From the NCBI GenBank assembly GCA_026826555.1, contig JAKSZT010054565.1, positions 9,692,608-9,756,607 of the forward strand: a DNA stretch of 64,000 bases. Reading direction: 5' to 3'. Of the stretch, positions 1 through 13,606 are shown in pieces (the first letter of the stretch is position 1; the number at the start of each line of letters is the position of its first letter). Below the pieces are notes generated by a model that saw only the letters and a program-made list of their open reading frames with translations, ran no database searches and was not told where the DNA came from. This stretch comes from Tolypeutes matacus. Taxonomy: Eukaryota > Chordata > Mammalia > Cingulata > Chlamyphoridae. The position numbers and the translations under genes were made by a program.

Positions 1-351
1 GAAAGATTTTAGACTGATGTTCCCAAAGACATGTGGAGAATGATATTTTCTATGATTTATTCTGTTTTTCAGTCTTCATTAGCAAGAAGGGCTGGGGTGA
101 GCTGGGAGGGGAAATGAAGGTGTCCTTAAATGTATCTTCACCTGTCTTCTGAGATGCTGTCTGTGGTTTTGTTCTGAGTGAGGGCTGATGAGCCACTCTC
201 CCAGAGAACATCAGCTAATTCCTTTCATAGCTCAGCTCATTAGAATTTCTTGTGATTGTGTATTGTGGAATCTGCAAACAAATGGTATATATTCTGCAGT
301 CATCTCTATCAGGATGTTTGTAAGATACATGTTTGAAAGTTTGGTTTTGGA
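1..351. other. Unique non-coding flank
   Basis: I see no repeat, RNA gene or convincing coding frame here. The sequence ends where the 5' end of the long L1 begins. The short frames that cross it run into the L1 and are not supported. Confidence 0.5.
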
Positions 352-1440
352 GGGAAGATGGCAGAGTAGGAAGCCCCAGGAATCAATCCTTCTACCAGAA
401 CAATTATTAAACAAATAGGAATTGGCTGAATCCACAACTTTGAAACTCCAGAGTCCAGTAAAACACAGCACAGCATCCAGGGAAGAGCAGGAGGAAGAGG
501 CTAGTAAATTATAGTAAATACCAGTAAATTGCTCATTCAGCATGGTGATTACTGGTACCAACCCCACATCTTGTGGCAGGCAGAAGTGGGATTAGGCCCC
601 TGGTACAATTTGCTGGTGCTAGAGAAGGACATAAAAAATCTGGGGGGAGAGGAAGGGGCAGGCTGATCACTGATTGCTGCTTTTGATTAGCAACTTCAGA
701 TTGCTGGGGCCCCAACTCTAAGGGCAGACTTTATTCCAGCCTACCCTAGACAAAGGCAACTGAGGAGACTTTAAGAGAATATGCTTCCTCAGAACTGCAG
801 GGGACAGTTGAAGGGCTGCATTTCCTGGGAAAGCCAAGAAAGTACAGATTTGGGGAGCTGTGGAAAAAGATCCTGGTGCCATTCTTGATTCCTTTCCCAG
901 GGCAGTTTGGAGTTGGTCTGCACCCCCCCCCCACATGGGCCATTGGCATTGTTTTTCCTGGGAAAAACTGATTTGGGATGTCCTCTCTGGTGTGTCCCTC
1001 TAAGAATTTGCTCTCCAGGTGAAAACATCTTGAGACAATGAAAGCAGTATATAAACCTATTGTGGCAGACAGTCTGGGGCAAAGGCTTATCTGCTTTAAG
1101 CCCAGCAGTGGAGGACCCAAGAGAGAAAGATGTGTTTCCTGTGTAGTAGACGGGGTGTTCAAACTCAACTCCTGTAAGGGAACTCCTAAGGTCACCAGCA
1201 AGTACAGGCCCAGAAAAGCCAGGAAAAACCCTGATAGGAAGGCTGAATTCTGGTGGAGAGCACCAGCCAATGCAGAGCCAATTTGCAAAGATGGTAAAAG
1301 TTGCTTTTGCTTATATTAGCTTGGGTTTGTTAGCTCCTGACATACAAGAAAATCTCTGTCTTATCAACACCTGGTTACACAATCAAGAGACAGATATTTC
1401 AGGGAATAAATCCCAGAGTTAACATTATAAAATATTAAAC
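352..1440 (+). promoter_or_regulatory. L1 5'UTR (relic internal promoter region)
   Basis: This is the untranslated leader of the L1, between its 5' end and ORF1. It is recognisably similar to the reverse complement of about 12000-13104, the leader of the HAL1-like element: both contain TTGAAACTCCAGAG, then an AGCATCCA block and GAAGAGCAGGAGGAAGAGG. In L1s this region carries an internal RNA polymerase II promoter. That role is inferred from the family, and this copy is probably inactive. Confidence 0.7.
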
Positions 1441-1484
1441 GTACAGTGTATAACAAAATTACAAGACAAAGAAATAGGAAAAAA

Positions 1485-2345
1485 ATGGCCCATCCAAAGG
1501 AAGTGGATAATAATCCAGAAAACAATAACTAAGACCACATTGGAATGCCAGACAAAGACTTAAAAATTGATCTTCAATATGCTTAAGGAGATTAAGGAAA
1601 ATACAGAAAAGGAATAATAAGATATTAGGAAAACAAGGGGACCCAGCAGAACTACTGGAGTTGAAGACTACAATAACTGAGATGAAAAATTCCCAGGAGG
1701 GTTTCAACAGCAGATTGGAGCTGGTAGAAGAAAGAATCAGTGAACTAAAAGACATGACAAATGAAATGAGTTAGGCAGAGGAACATAAAGACAAAAGAAG
1801 TATAAAAAGTGAAAATAGCCTAAGAGACCTCTGGGATACCATCAAGTGTACCAATATATGCATTATGGAAGCCCAAGAAGGAGAGGAAAGAGGTAAAGGG
1901 ACAGAAGGAATATTCAAAGAAATATTGTCAGAAAGCATTCAAAACATAGCAAAAGATGTAGATATGCACATCCAAGAAGCCTAGAGAATTTCAGGATAAA
2001 CTTGAAGAAAGATATATCACATAACGCATGGATCAAACTGTTGAAATCAAAGGACAAGAAAAGAATCCTGAAAGCTGCAAGAGAAAAGCTATGTGTTATG
2101 TACAAGGGAGTCCCAACTAGATAATGTGCTGATTTCTTATAAGAAACATGAAAACATGAAGATAATGGGTTGAAACACTTAAAGAGCTGAATAAAAGCAA
2201 TTGTCAATGAAAAATTTTATGCCTGGCAAGACTTTCTTTCACAAACAAGGTAGAGATTAAGTCATTCCAAATAAACAAAAGCTGAAGGAGTTCATCACCA
2301 TTAGAACTGCCCTACCAGCAATTTTAAAGGGAGTTTCTTCAGGCT
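1485..2345 (+). pseudogene. L1 ORF1 (RNA-binding nucleic-acid chaperone) remnant
   Basis: Reading across stops gives ORF1p-like segments. There is a lysine/glutamate-rich coiled-coil region (about 1640-1780, with EMKNSQEGF and ERISEL). A region matching the usual RRM-to-CTD path follows (EGEERGKG, then HIQEA). The C-terminal signature (ILKAAREKLCVMYKGVP, about 2066-2115) comes next. Several in-frame stops, for example after EMS near 1770 and after HIQEA near 1981, prevent translation. In intact L1s the product is a trimeric RNA-binding protein of the ribonucleoprotein particle. Boundaries are approximate. Confidence 0.75.
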
Positions 2346-3896
2346 GAAAGGAAAAGACACTAGACAGAGAATCAAAGTGGCATAAAGAAATAAAGACATC
2401 CAATAAAGGTAACCAGTAGGCCAGTAGGGTAATTATAAATGCCAATACTATTGTTTTGGGTATGTAACTGCAATTTTTACCCCCATATTGATGCTAAAAT
2501 GAAAATGCATAAAAATAATGATAAATCTATGGTTTTGGAGATACAATGAACAAAGATATAATTCATAGCAAGTACATAAATAGTGAGGAGATGGAAGGAT
2601 ATGAGAACAGTGTGTGTATGCTATTAAAATAAAATATGATTGTTATATATTTAGGATGTGCAGTTTTATATCCCTAGTTACTACAAGGAAAATAATGAAA
2701 AATATACCCTGATAGAAATGAGGTGGCATTTAATATGGTACAATATAAAAATCAAATAAATATGAAAGTAGGCATTAATGGAAGAATTGAGGGACAGAAC
2801 AAGGTATGACTCACAAAGACTAAATAGCAAAATGGCAGAAGAAAGTACTGCATTGTCAGTAGTAACCTTAAATGTAAATGGATTAAACCCTCCAGCCAAA
2901 AGGCAGAGATTGGCAGAGTGGATAAAAAAGCATGACCAACTATATGCTATTTACTAGAGACTCACTTTAAATTCAAAGACCTATGTTGGTTGAAAGCAAA
3001 AGGATTGAAAAATTATACCATGCAAGTAGTAACCAGAAAAGAGCAGGGGTAGCTAAAGTAATATCAGATAAAATAGACGCTAAGTAAACAACTGTTATAA
3101 GGGAAAATACTGTCATTATATACTCATAAAGGGATCAATTCAACAAGAAGATGTAATAATTATAAATATACATGCACCTAACAGCAGAGCCCCAAGATAT
3201 ATGAAACAAATACTGAGAGATTTGAAAGGAGGAATAGATGTTCCAGGAACCTTTAATATACCACTTTCAATAATAATGCATCTACACAGATGATCAGTAA
3301 AGAAGTAGAAGACTTGAAAAATACTATTAAACAACTAGACCTAACAGATGTATATATAATGTGCATATGTAAACTCCACCCAACAATTTTGGCAGCATTC
3401 CTCTTGAGTGCACAAGGATCATTCTCCAGGGTAGACCACATCTTTGGTCACAAAATAAGTCACAATAAATTAAAAATATTGAAATCATACAGTGTTTCTT
3501 TTCTAACCACTATGAATGAAGCTAGACATCAATAATAGAGGGAGAAATGGAAAAGTCACAAATATGTAGAAATTAAGCAACATATTCTTAAACAACCAAT
3601 GGGTTAAAGAGGAAATCACAAGAAAATATCTTGTGGTGAACAAAAATGAAATACAACATGCCAAAACTTATGGGATGCAGCAAAGTCAGTGCTGAGAGGG
3701 AAATTTATAGCTCTCATGCTTACATTAAAAAAGAAGAAAGATTTCAAATCAGATACTTAAACTCATAATTGGAACAACTGGAAGAAAAAGAGCAAACTAA
3801 ATCCAAAGTGAGGAGAGGGCATGAAATAAAGATTAGAGCAGAGATAAATGAAATAAAGAATAAAACAACATAAAGAGAATCAACAAAACAAAAGAG

Positions 3897-4006
3897 TTTT
3901 TTTTTTTTTTTTTTTTTTTCCAGGTACTGGGGCCAGGGATTAAACCCAGGACCTCGTATGTGGGAAGCCAGCACTCAGCTCAACCACTGAGCCACATCGG
4001 CAACCC
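3897..4006 (-). mobile_element. DAS-type SINE (tRNA-Ala derived), copy A
   Basis: A poly-T run (3897-3918) followed by the reverse complement of a tRNA-derived SINE shows minus orientation. The B-box-like stretch (GGGATTAAACCCAGG) and A-box-like end (GAGCCACATC) are visible. It inserted in L1 ORF2 text beside the target motif AGAGTT. It is a short DAS form without the long GC-rich extension seen at 13607 and 23441. Confidence 0.8.
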
Positions 4007-4012
4007 TGAGTT

Positions 4013-4140
4013 GTTTTTTTCATTTGTTTTTGCTTGTTGCTCATTTTTTGTTTTTGTTTTTAGGAGGCACTGGGAACCAAACCCAGGACCTCCCATGTGG
4101 GAAGCTGGTGCTCAACTGCTTGAGCCACATCTGCTCCCCC
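4013..4140 (-). mobile_element. DAS-type SINE, copy B, adjacent to copy A
   Basis: This is a second minus-strand SINE with T-rich tail (about 4013-4060) and body GGCACTGGGAACCAAACCCA through TTGAGCCACATCTGCTCCC. It is separated from copy A only by the target motif GAGTTG and is followed by another copy of that motif (AGAGTTGG, from 4141). Two insertions therefore used the same short site. Confidence 0.8.
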
Positions 4141-5714
4141 AGAGTTGGTTCTTTGAAAAGATCAATAAAATTGACAAACTTTTAGTTAGACTGATGAAGA
4201 AAAAAAGAGATGACACAAATATCTAAAATGAGAAATGTAAAGGGAGATACTACTACTGACTTCATTGAAATAAAAAGACTTATAAATATAAACAACTATA
4301 TACCAAGAAATTAGATAACCTAGAAGAAATGGACAAATTGTTAGAAATGCACAAACTACCCACACTGCTTCAAGAAGACACAAAAAATCTCAACAAACCA
4401 ATAACTAGTAAAGAGATTGAATTAGTAATAATAATAAAAAAAAACCTCCCAACAAAGAAAGCTCAGGACCAAATGACTTCACAGGGAAATTTTACCAAAC
4501 ATTCCAAGATGAATTAACTATTAATGCTCAAATCCTTCAAAAAAATTGAAAAGGAGAAAGCATTTCCTAATTCATTCAACATCACCCTCATATCAAAGCC
4601 AGATAATAAAGATACCACAAGAAAAGAAAATTACAGACCAAAATCTCTCATGAATATGTATACACACACACACACACACACATAAAATATACACAAATAT
4701 CTTCAACAGAATACTAGCAAACTGAATCCAACAGCACATCAAAAAAATTATACACTATTATCAAATGGGATTTATCCTTGTTATGCAAGGCCAGTTCAAC
4801 AGAAGAAAATCAATTAATGTAAGACACCACATTAATAGAACAAAGGGAAAAAAATCACATGATCATCTCAATTGATGCAGAAAGGCATTTGACAAAATAC
4901 AGCACTCCTTCATGATAAAAAAAAACTTAGAACACTAGGAATAAAGGTTTCCCACATTCACCATTGTTATTTAACATTGTACTGGAAGTTCTTGCCAGTG
5001 CAATTAGGCAAGAAAAAGAAATAAAAGGCATCCAACTTGGGAAGGAAGTAGTAAAACTTTATCTATTTGTATATCTTATGATCCTATATACAGAAAATCC
5101 TGAAAATCCACAACAAAGCTCCTAGAGCTAATAAATGAATTCAGCAAAGTGGCAGTGTACAAAATGAACACCCAAAAGTCAGTGCTGTTTCTATACACAA
5201 ACAATGAACAATTAGAAGAAATCAAGAAAAAATTCCATTCACAATAGCAATAAAAAAATCAAATATCTAGAAATAAATTTAACCAAGGATGTAAAGGACT
5301 TTTACACATAAAACTACACAATATTGCTAATAAAAATCAAAGAAGACATAAATCAATGTAAGGACATTCCATGTTCAGGGATAGGAAGAGCAAATTGTGT
5401 TAAGGTGTCAATCTTCCCCAAAGCAATCTACAGATTCAACACAATCCCAAACAAAATTCCATCAACCTTCAAAGATAAAAAAGCCAGTCATCAAATTTAT
5501 ATGTAATGTTAGGGGCCCTGAATTGCCAAAGCCATATTGAAAGGAAGAATGATGTTGGAGGACTTCCCAATCTTAAAATTTATTACAAGCCACAGTAATG
5601 AAAACAGCATGGTACTGGCACAAGGACAGACATATAGACCAATGGAATTGAGAGCCCAGAAATCATTTCTCACATTTAGGGCTAAATGATTTTTTTTCAT
5701 ACACATAACTGTGC

Positions 5715-5720
5715 TTTATT
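5715..5720 (-). terminator. Polyadenylation signal of the PRPS1 retrocopy
   Basis: AATAAA on the minus strand lies 17 nt upstream of the residual poly(A) at the insertion edge. It marks the 3' end of the reverse-transcribed mRNA. Confidence 0.8.
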
Positions 5721-6675
5721 AGTTTCCTTTACAAGAGACAATAATACCAAGCTTTTAACAGAGATCTCAGGTCATTTGAGAGGCTGAACAGATCCAAGGA
5801 AGGAAGAAGAAAATTAAATATATTAAATTAATTGAAAGGCACTAACTACAGCACCACCAAAGATCTACTATACCATGGTGGTAGCAGGCTAAGGAAGATT
5901 AAGCTACAGCAAAATCATCTAGTATAAATGTTAGATTATACAACTTTCCATAGAACTATGGTACACTGATCATTTGGCCCCAAGAGCGTATTTGGCTGGG
6001 ACAAGGTCAAGATGGCTGAAGGTAAAGCCAAATCAAAAGGAACAGGTACAAAGCAGAATACAAGAGACATAGTCCCTGAGGTGGTGGTGATCGGTATTCT
6101 TCCTCCCAAGAAGCATTTGCTGCTTGTGCTGCCTCCCCTCAGGACTCTACCCAATGGTTGCTTAAGCGCACAGTTGCCTGCCCCTACCTTTTGGGAAGTT
6201 CAGCAATCAGAACTAGGTTTGGAGTTGCCTAGGCTCTAGCAGTAATTTAGGAGAGAACTCGTGACACTTTGGGGAGAGGGGGAACTGGTCTGACAAGGTT
6301 GCTAATTGTTCTGAACAAAGAAAACTCTGAAGAATTTACAGGCAAAGTCATCTAAGCTTCCCCAGGCACATTCAAACACCCCTATAGGACACCCTCAAAA
6401 GCATGAAATCTTGCTGCAGCTGAGCTATCGTTAAAGCTACAAGGCTCACAAAATCAAAGAAGCCAGAATGAGCCAACTTGGATTGGAAATCCCAGCAATT
6501 AAGCTCAGTCAGTCTGTCTTCTTTAGGAGAAACTCTGAAATACCTGAAGTGGGATATAGAAAGCTATACTGGAGCAAGCTAGATCTTCTGCTGAACTTTT
6601 AAATTAAATACTGAGGGAAAACAAGGGGTGTGTGTGTGTTGATTTTATTTTTAAAAAGCCTCAGAAGTTTTTCTA

Positions 6676-7614
<939 letters not shown>

Positions 7615-9268
7615 CTTGGCCAGCTACCTTGGGAACTCTTTGCTCAGTGATTGCTGCTGCTGCTGCCAAGGCAAGAACCCAAGTGGGACCAGAAACCCAG
7701 TACTAACCACTTCCCATTGCTATTCTGCCTTCTTACATTCCTGTGGGGTGCATGGCTCTCTGGGCTAAATGATTTTTGACAAAGGGGCAAAGGCCATTAA
7801 ATTGGGAATGAATAGTCTCTTTCATAAATAGTGCTGAGGAAACTGGATCTCCGTATGCAAAAGAATGAAGGTGGAACCCTACCTCATACCATATACGAAA
7901 GTCAACTCAAAATGGATCACAAACCTAAATTTAATAGCCAGAATTATCAAACTCCTAGAAGAAAATGTAAGGAAATATCTTCAAGACCCTGTCTTAGGCA
8001 ATGGTTTCTAACACTTTACACCCAAAGCACAAGCAACAAAAGAAAAAAATAGAAAAATAGGATCTCATCAAAATTAAAAACTATCATCTCAAAGGACTTT
8101 ACCATGGAAGTTAAATGACAACCTACACAATGGGAATAAATACTTGAAAATACATATCTGATAAGAGTTTAATATCCAGAATATATAAAGAAATCCTTCA
8201 GTTCAATAACAAGAAGATGAACAACCCAATTAAAAATGGGAAAAGGCTTCAATAGATATCTCCAAAGAAGATATACTAATGGCCAGAAAGCACATGAAAA
8301 GATATTCCACATTATTAGCCATCAAGGAAATGCAAATAAAACCACAATGTGACACCATTTCACACACCCTAGAATGGTTACTATTAAAAAAGGAAAATTA
8401 CAAGTGTTGGAGAGAATATGGAGAATTAAGAACACTCATTCCTAATTGTTGGTGGCAATGTAAAATATCTATGAAAGACAGTCTGGTGGTTCCTCAGTTT
8501 AAGTATAGAATTATTATATGTCCCAGCAATACCATTTCTAGATAGATACACAAAAGAAATGAAAGCAGAAACTTGAACAGGAATCTGCACACCGCTGTTC
8601 ATAGGGACATTATTCAAAATTGCCCAAAGGTGGAAGCAACCAAATTGTCCATCAACAAATAAATGGATAAACATATTTATACACACAATGGACTGTTATT
8701 CAGCTGTAAGGAGCAATGAAGTCTGATACATGAGATAACATAGATGAACCTTGAAGGCATCATAGTGAGTGAAATAAGCCAGACACAAATGAATAAGTAT
8801 TGTATGATGTCACTGATATGAAATAATTAGAACAAGCAATTTCAGAGTCAGAATCTAGAATATAAGTTACCAGGGCATGGGGCGGGATAGGGAATGGGAA
8901 GCTAAGGCTTAAAATATACAGGGTTCCTATTGGGGAGGTTAGAAATGTTTTCATAATGGATGGTGATGATGGTAGCATAACATTGTGAACATAATTAACA
9001 GCATTGATGGACATATTTGAATGTGGTTAAAAGGGGGAATAGTACTAGAATAAAATTTTAAAAATATCCATGGAATTGCAAAATACAAACAGTAGACCCT
9101 AAGTTAAACCATGGATTGTAGTTAATAGTACAATTACAAAAATGTGCTTTCATCAATTGTAAGACATGTATTACATCAGTGCAAGGTGTTAATAATAGGG
9201 TAGTATATGAGAACTCTGTGTTTTATGCATTTTTCTGTAAACCTGCAACTTCTCTAAAAGAAAAAAAG

Positions 9269-10384
9269 ATGGGCCTTTGGCTTGCTTTCAAGTCACAAAG
9301 ATGTGAGTCCTGTTTTAAAAACATTATCTATGCCTGAAGCTGACTAAAGCTGACCTTACAGAATGGAGCTGATCATGGCAGGTGGCTACGAGGAAGAGTG
9401 GGTAGCAGAAGGAGAAAGAGAGAGATGGGGCAGGTGGTAGTGATATTTTTCATATTACAGAAAGATTCTTTGCCTTTAAAAAGGATTAATCACAGGGTTC
9501 CTTCTAAACAGAAAGTTTCATGCATCTTAAAAAGGATTTGATTTACAAGAAACTTTTCAGGAACACAGCTGTTGGGCAAAGCAAGTTATTTCCACTGACT
9601 TGAAATCCATTTTATGAGCCAAGAGTCTCGAGTGTTAGGGGTGTGATAGAACTCCTTTAGTTTTTAATTGATGAGTGCTATTGACTAGCACAGCGAGGGT
9701 CCCAGGTATTAGGTTGGCCAGTGGGTTTCTGCAGTGAATAGGAGTGAATGTACTGAGTGCCCGAGTATTGATTCGTTTATGTACTTGTTTAGCTGTTGCT
9801 GTGGAGGGCTTTGTACTTTGCAGCTTTAGAGCCAAGCTGCCTTTTACAGAAGGCTGTGTCAGTATGTAATCAACGGGTTGTACAGCATGAATCATCTGGC
9901 TCGATGGCCTCTGGAGAGCAGGGCTTGGCCTTAAACATAACTGAGATGTAGACTCAAAGACATCTGGTGGAGGCGAAGAGCTAGGGTTTGAGGGGCTGCA
10001 TAAAGGAGGAGATGAGATCGCCTTAAAACAAACTATGGGGTTTCTTTTCAGCCCCTTTCTCCCTCCCATTGAGACTGCTAATAGTTCTCTCCTTCCTAAT
10101 CATCTCACTCCATTGAGTTTTTATTATCACCTGTCTTATGGAAATTTCTCACGAGGGTCCTTAAATGAATCCCTCTTCCGTTCTCCCTGCTGCAATGTTA
10201 CATTAGAAGAATGTCAGTTTCAGCTGAGAGTTTCCAGAAAGAGAGAATATAATATTGCTAAGCCTCAAATCTCAACGAGGCAAAGAAATCTATAAATGGC
10301 TTTTGTTCTGCATGTTCTAAGACCTACTTTGAACACTGTCTACAGGATCATCCTCAACGTGGTTAAATAAGCCTGTATCTTCTT
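9269..10384. other. Unique non-coding sequence
   Basis: No repeat is recognised between the L1 and the minus-strand L1/HAL1 material. A 144-codon minus frame (10069-9635), rich in Ser and Pro, has no recognised domain and I do not call it a gene. The stretch could be a remnant exon or simply chance. Confidence 0.4.
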
Positions 10385-10504
10385 AGGAGATATGTCTGTA
10401 CAAGTCTTTTGCCCATTTTAAATTGGGTTGTTTGTCTTTTTGTTGTTAAATCGAAGGATTTCTTAATATATTCTGGATAGTAAATCTTTATTGGATATGT
10501 GCCT
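10385..10504 (-). mobile_element. L1 ORF2 C-terminal fragment
   Basis: The minus strand reads as the familiar late ORF2 text (from the complement of TTTGCCCATTTTAAATTGGG). It abuts the 3'UTR-like piece of the HAL1-like element, in an order that a single intact L1 would not give. Confidence 0.65.
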
Positions 10505-13104
10505 CAGATTGAGAGGGGGCTTAGATCTTATGGGGCAGGTGGAAGGAACTGTTTTGCTTGCAGTTGTAGATACTCTCTGTTTTTTGGGATAGGGGTGGTC
10601 TTATATGGTTTCTTTTTGGTCCCTCACTTCTGTTAATGCCAACTTATATATTTATATGATTTTTAATGATATACCATATTGAAAGCCCTCTCATTTCTAT
10701 CGGATATATTTTTCATATATTATCTTGTGTTTACCATGGGGTTAAACTTTAACATCCTAAATATATAGCAATCATATTTGGTTTAATACCAACTTAACTT
10801 CAGTATCATGCACCTGTACTTTTCCTACACCCTTTTGTCCCCCACCATTTTTTTGTACTTTTTACCTCACATCTTTGTACATTGTATGTCAAAAACATAG
10901 ATTTATTATTACTTTTATGTATTTCATTTTAGCACCTGTAGGAAGTAAGAAGTGGAGTTACATATGAAACAATACAGTACAATAATACTTGCATTTATTA
11001 TTACTCAAAAGGTTACATTTCCCATAGGTCTTTATTTCTTTATGCTGCTTTGAACAACTGTCTAAGGTCCTTTCCTTTCAATCTGAAGAATTTACTTTAG
11101 CATTGCTTGTTGGGCAGGACCGTGGTGATGAACACCCTCACCTTTTATTTATCTTGTAATGTCTTAATCTCTCACTCATTTTAAAAGAGAGTTTCACCAG
11201 ATATAAAATTCTTGGCTGCCAGTTGTTTTCTTTCAGCACTTTAAGTATTTCAACTCACTGCCTTCTTGTTTCCATGGTTTCTGATGAGAGGTCAGCACTC
11301 AGTCTGTTTGGGACTCCCTTGCATGAAACACATTGCCTTTCTTTTGCAGCTTTCAGAACTCTCTCCTTGTCCTTTGCATTTGATAGTATAGACAATATAT
11401 AATGGGGTGTATGCTTCTCCATGTTTCTCCTCTTCCATGTTCTCTGAGCTTTTTGGATGTGCATATTCATGTCTTTTGCTAAGTGTGAGAAGTTCTGTGT
11501 CATTATTTCTTGGAATATTCCTTCTGCTTCTTTCTTTTTTTCTTCTCCTTCTTAGACTCACATAATGCATATATGGGTGCTCTTGATGGTGTCTGTCCCT
11601 TAGCTGTCTTAGACTATTTCTACTTTTAATGTTTCTTTTTTCTTTCTGCTTCTCAGCCTGACTCATTTTGAGTGTCTTGTCTTCATGTTCACTGATTCTT
11701 TCTTCTGTCAGCCCTAATCTGCTCTTGAAACCCTTCTGGGCATTTTTCATTTCAGTTGTTGTGGTCTTCAACTCTGGTAGTTTTGTTTGCTTCCTTTTAA
11801 AATTTTCTATCTCTTTACTTAGACTCTTATATTTCTCATTCATTGTTTGCCCAATATCCTTTTATTATTTCTCTGTTTTTTCCTTCATCTTCTTGAGTAC
11901 TTTTATTATCATTTTTAGAGACTTTGTTTGGTATGTTCACATTCTCATCTTTTTCATTGGTGTTGTCTGTATTTTTATCCTCTTCCTTTGGATGTTTCAG
12001 AAAGGTCCTGTTTCTTTGGTTCGTTTCTCTCTCTCTCTTTATTTTTGCATGTTGTATACATTAATATTTAAAATGTCAACTCTGAGATTTTTTTCTCCTG
12101 AGATGTCTGTTTCTTAATTTTGTAACCAGCTGGTGATAAGACAGAGATTTTCTTGAGCTTCAGCCCTCCTCTCAGGAAAGTCTTCCCAAGGCTAATGCAG
12201 TGTGCAGAGTTTTCCCTGTCTTTCTGGGCCTCTGTCTTATCCTGGGCTTTTGCTTGTTAGTTGTTTTGGATTTCCCTTATTTACAAGAGTTTGGTTATCC
12301 CCTCTTTTTCCCAGGAGACAGATTTTTCTCTCCTGATTGTTTGAAGCTGGCAGGCCTTTGTCCCAGACTGTCTCCCTCCTTTCATTTCATTAATACGCCT
12401 TTCATGGCCTCAAGCTTTTTGCCTGGAGGACAAACTCTTGGAGGAGGGGCACCCCAAGAGGACTTTCCAACCAAAACAAGGCCAGGGACCTATGAGGGGA
12501 GAACAGACCACCTCCAAAATGCCCTGGGCAGATGATCAGGAAGGGCACCAAGAGCTTCTCCGATGGGCCCCCAAAGCTAAGCTTTCCTCTGCCTAGTAAA
12601 TGCAGCCCTTCAGCTAACTGTCCCCTGTAGTCCTGAGGGAGTGCTGCATTTTAAAATCTCCACCACTTCTGCTCTTGTCTTTGGAGGGTTGAAACAATGG
12701 CTGCTGCTGCCTTTGTCCTGGGCAAGTTGATAAAAAGCTACCCTCAAAGCTGGGACGCCAGGGATCTGAATTCACTACCCAAAAACCACAATCAGTGGTT
12801 GGCCATGCCCACCCATGTTCTTAGGGAAGATTTTATATTCCTTTCTGTCACCTGTGAGCCATCCAGGGACTGGACCCTGGCTGTGAGAGTCGGGGATGGG
12901 CTCTGGTAGCTGCTGTGGAGGGAGCAATTTATTGTTCTTTACTGTAATTTATCAACCTCTTCCTCCTGCTCTTCCATGGATGCTGTACAGTGTTCTTCTG
13001 GCCTCTGGAGTTTCAAAATAGCTGTTTTAGACATTTCCTGCCTATTTAATAGTTATTTTGGTGGAAGGACTGAGTCCTAGAGCTCCTAACTGTGCCATAT
13101 TCCC
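10505..13104 (-). mobile_element. HAL1-like (ORF2-lacking) L1 element
   Basis: Read on the minus strand from 13104, the element has an L1 5'UTR homologous to that at 352-1440, then ORF1 (about 11843-11255). A spacer follows (about 11250-10625) that matches the inter-ORF spacer at 2350-2830. At the point where ORF2 should begin it goes straight into an L1/HAL1 3'UTR segment (10620-10505) that matches the reverse complement of part of 42880-42930 and the plus strand near 28340-28460. This ORF1-only layout is that of HAL1. The 3' end is truncated. An internal deletion of an ordinary L1 is the alternative. Confidence 0.75.
11255..11843 (-). pseudogene. L1/HAL1 ORF1 protein, frameshifted
   Basis: Two overlapping minus frames cover ORF1p. 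The first (11843-11292) begins MNEKYKSLSKEIENFKRKQ and includes the coiled coil through EERISEHEDKTLKMSQAEKQ. The second (11503-11255) begins MTQNFSHLAKDMNMHIQKAQ and carries the C-terminal domain signature (NAKDKERVLKAAKERQ, then GVPNRLSADLSSETMETRRQ). A frameshift and stops near 11560-11600 separate them. In life the protein would bind RNA in the retrotransposition particle. This copy is not translatable as one chain. Confidence 0.85.
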
Positions 13105-13595
13105 TGGGAAGTCCCCCTTAAGCCCTGAGACTTTAGTGATGTTTGTTACCACATCATCAGTTATCCCTGACAGATGTTCTTTGACTCAATTGTGAGTAGC
13201 TGTAAATCTTGATCTTAAATTGATCTTAGCTGAATAATGTTAACTTATCTTCATTTTATAGTAAGTATCAAATAATTGCTTAGAAAATAAATTAAAAACA
13301 TAGAATTTGGGGAAATGAAAGGACTTTTGAGATTTGTCCATTCCAGGCATTTACCGTTGACATTCTGCTATAATTGCTAGTTCACACATCTTTCTATCTA
13401 TCATCCTTCTGTCTGTCTATTAATCTACCTCAAATTGATATATTTCAAGTAAATTTTCACTATAGCATTTAAAAATGATTATCATTTGTATTGCTGATCT
13501 TGGCCTGGGTTGGACAATTGTGTTCTTGAGTCCATATGAGTTTGAGGCTCAGATGAGATAAAGAATATTCAAAAAGTTATAAAGCAGGCAGCACT
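13105..13595. other. Mostly unique sequence
   Basis: The first 80 bases (from CCCTTAAGCCCTGAGACTTT) resemble the tail of an old LTR but are too short to assign. The rest shows no recognised feature. Confidence 0.35.
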
Positions 13596-13606
13596 CAAAT
13601 ATTCTT

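Noticed and set aside
6012..6239. 75-codon plus frame starting MAEGKAKSKGTGTK
   Set aside because: It lies antisense in the 3'UTR part of the PRPS1 retrocopy and matches no protein I can name.
11668..12117. 149-codon hydrophobic plus frame resembling a membrane protein
   Set aside because: It is the antisense of the L1/HAL1 ORF1 region; poly-purine coding text reads as hydrophobic on the other strand.
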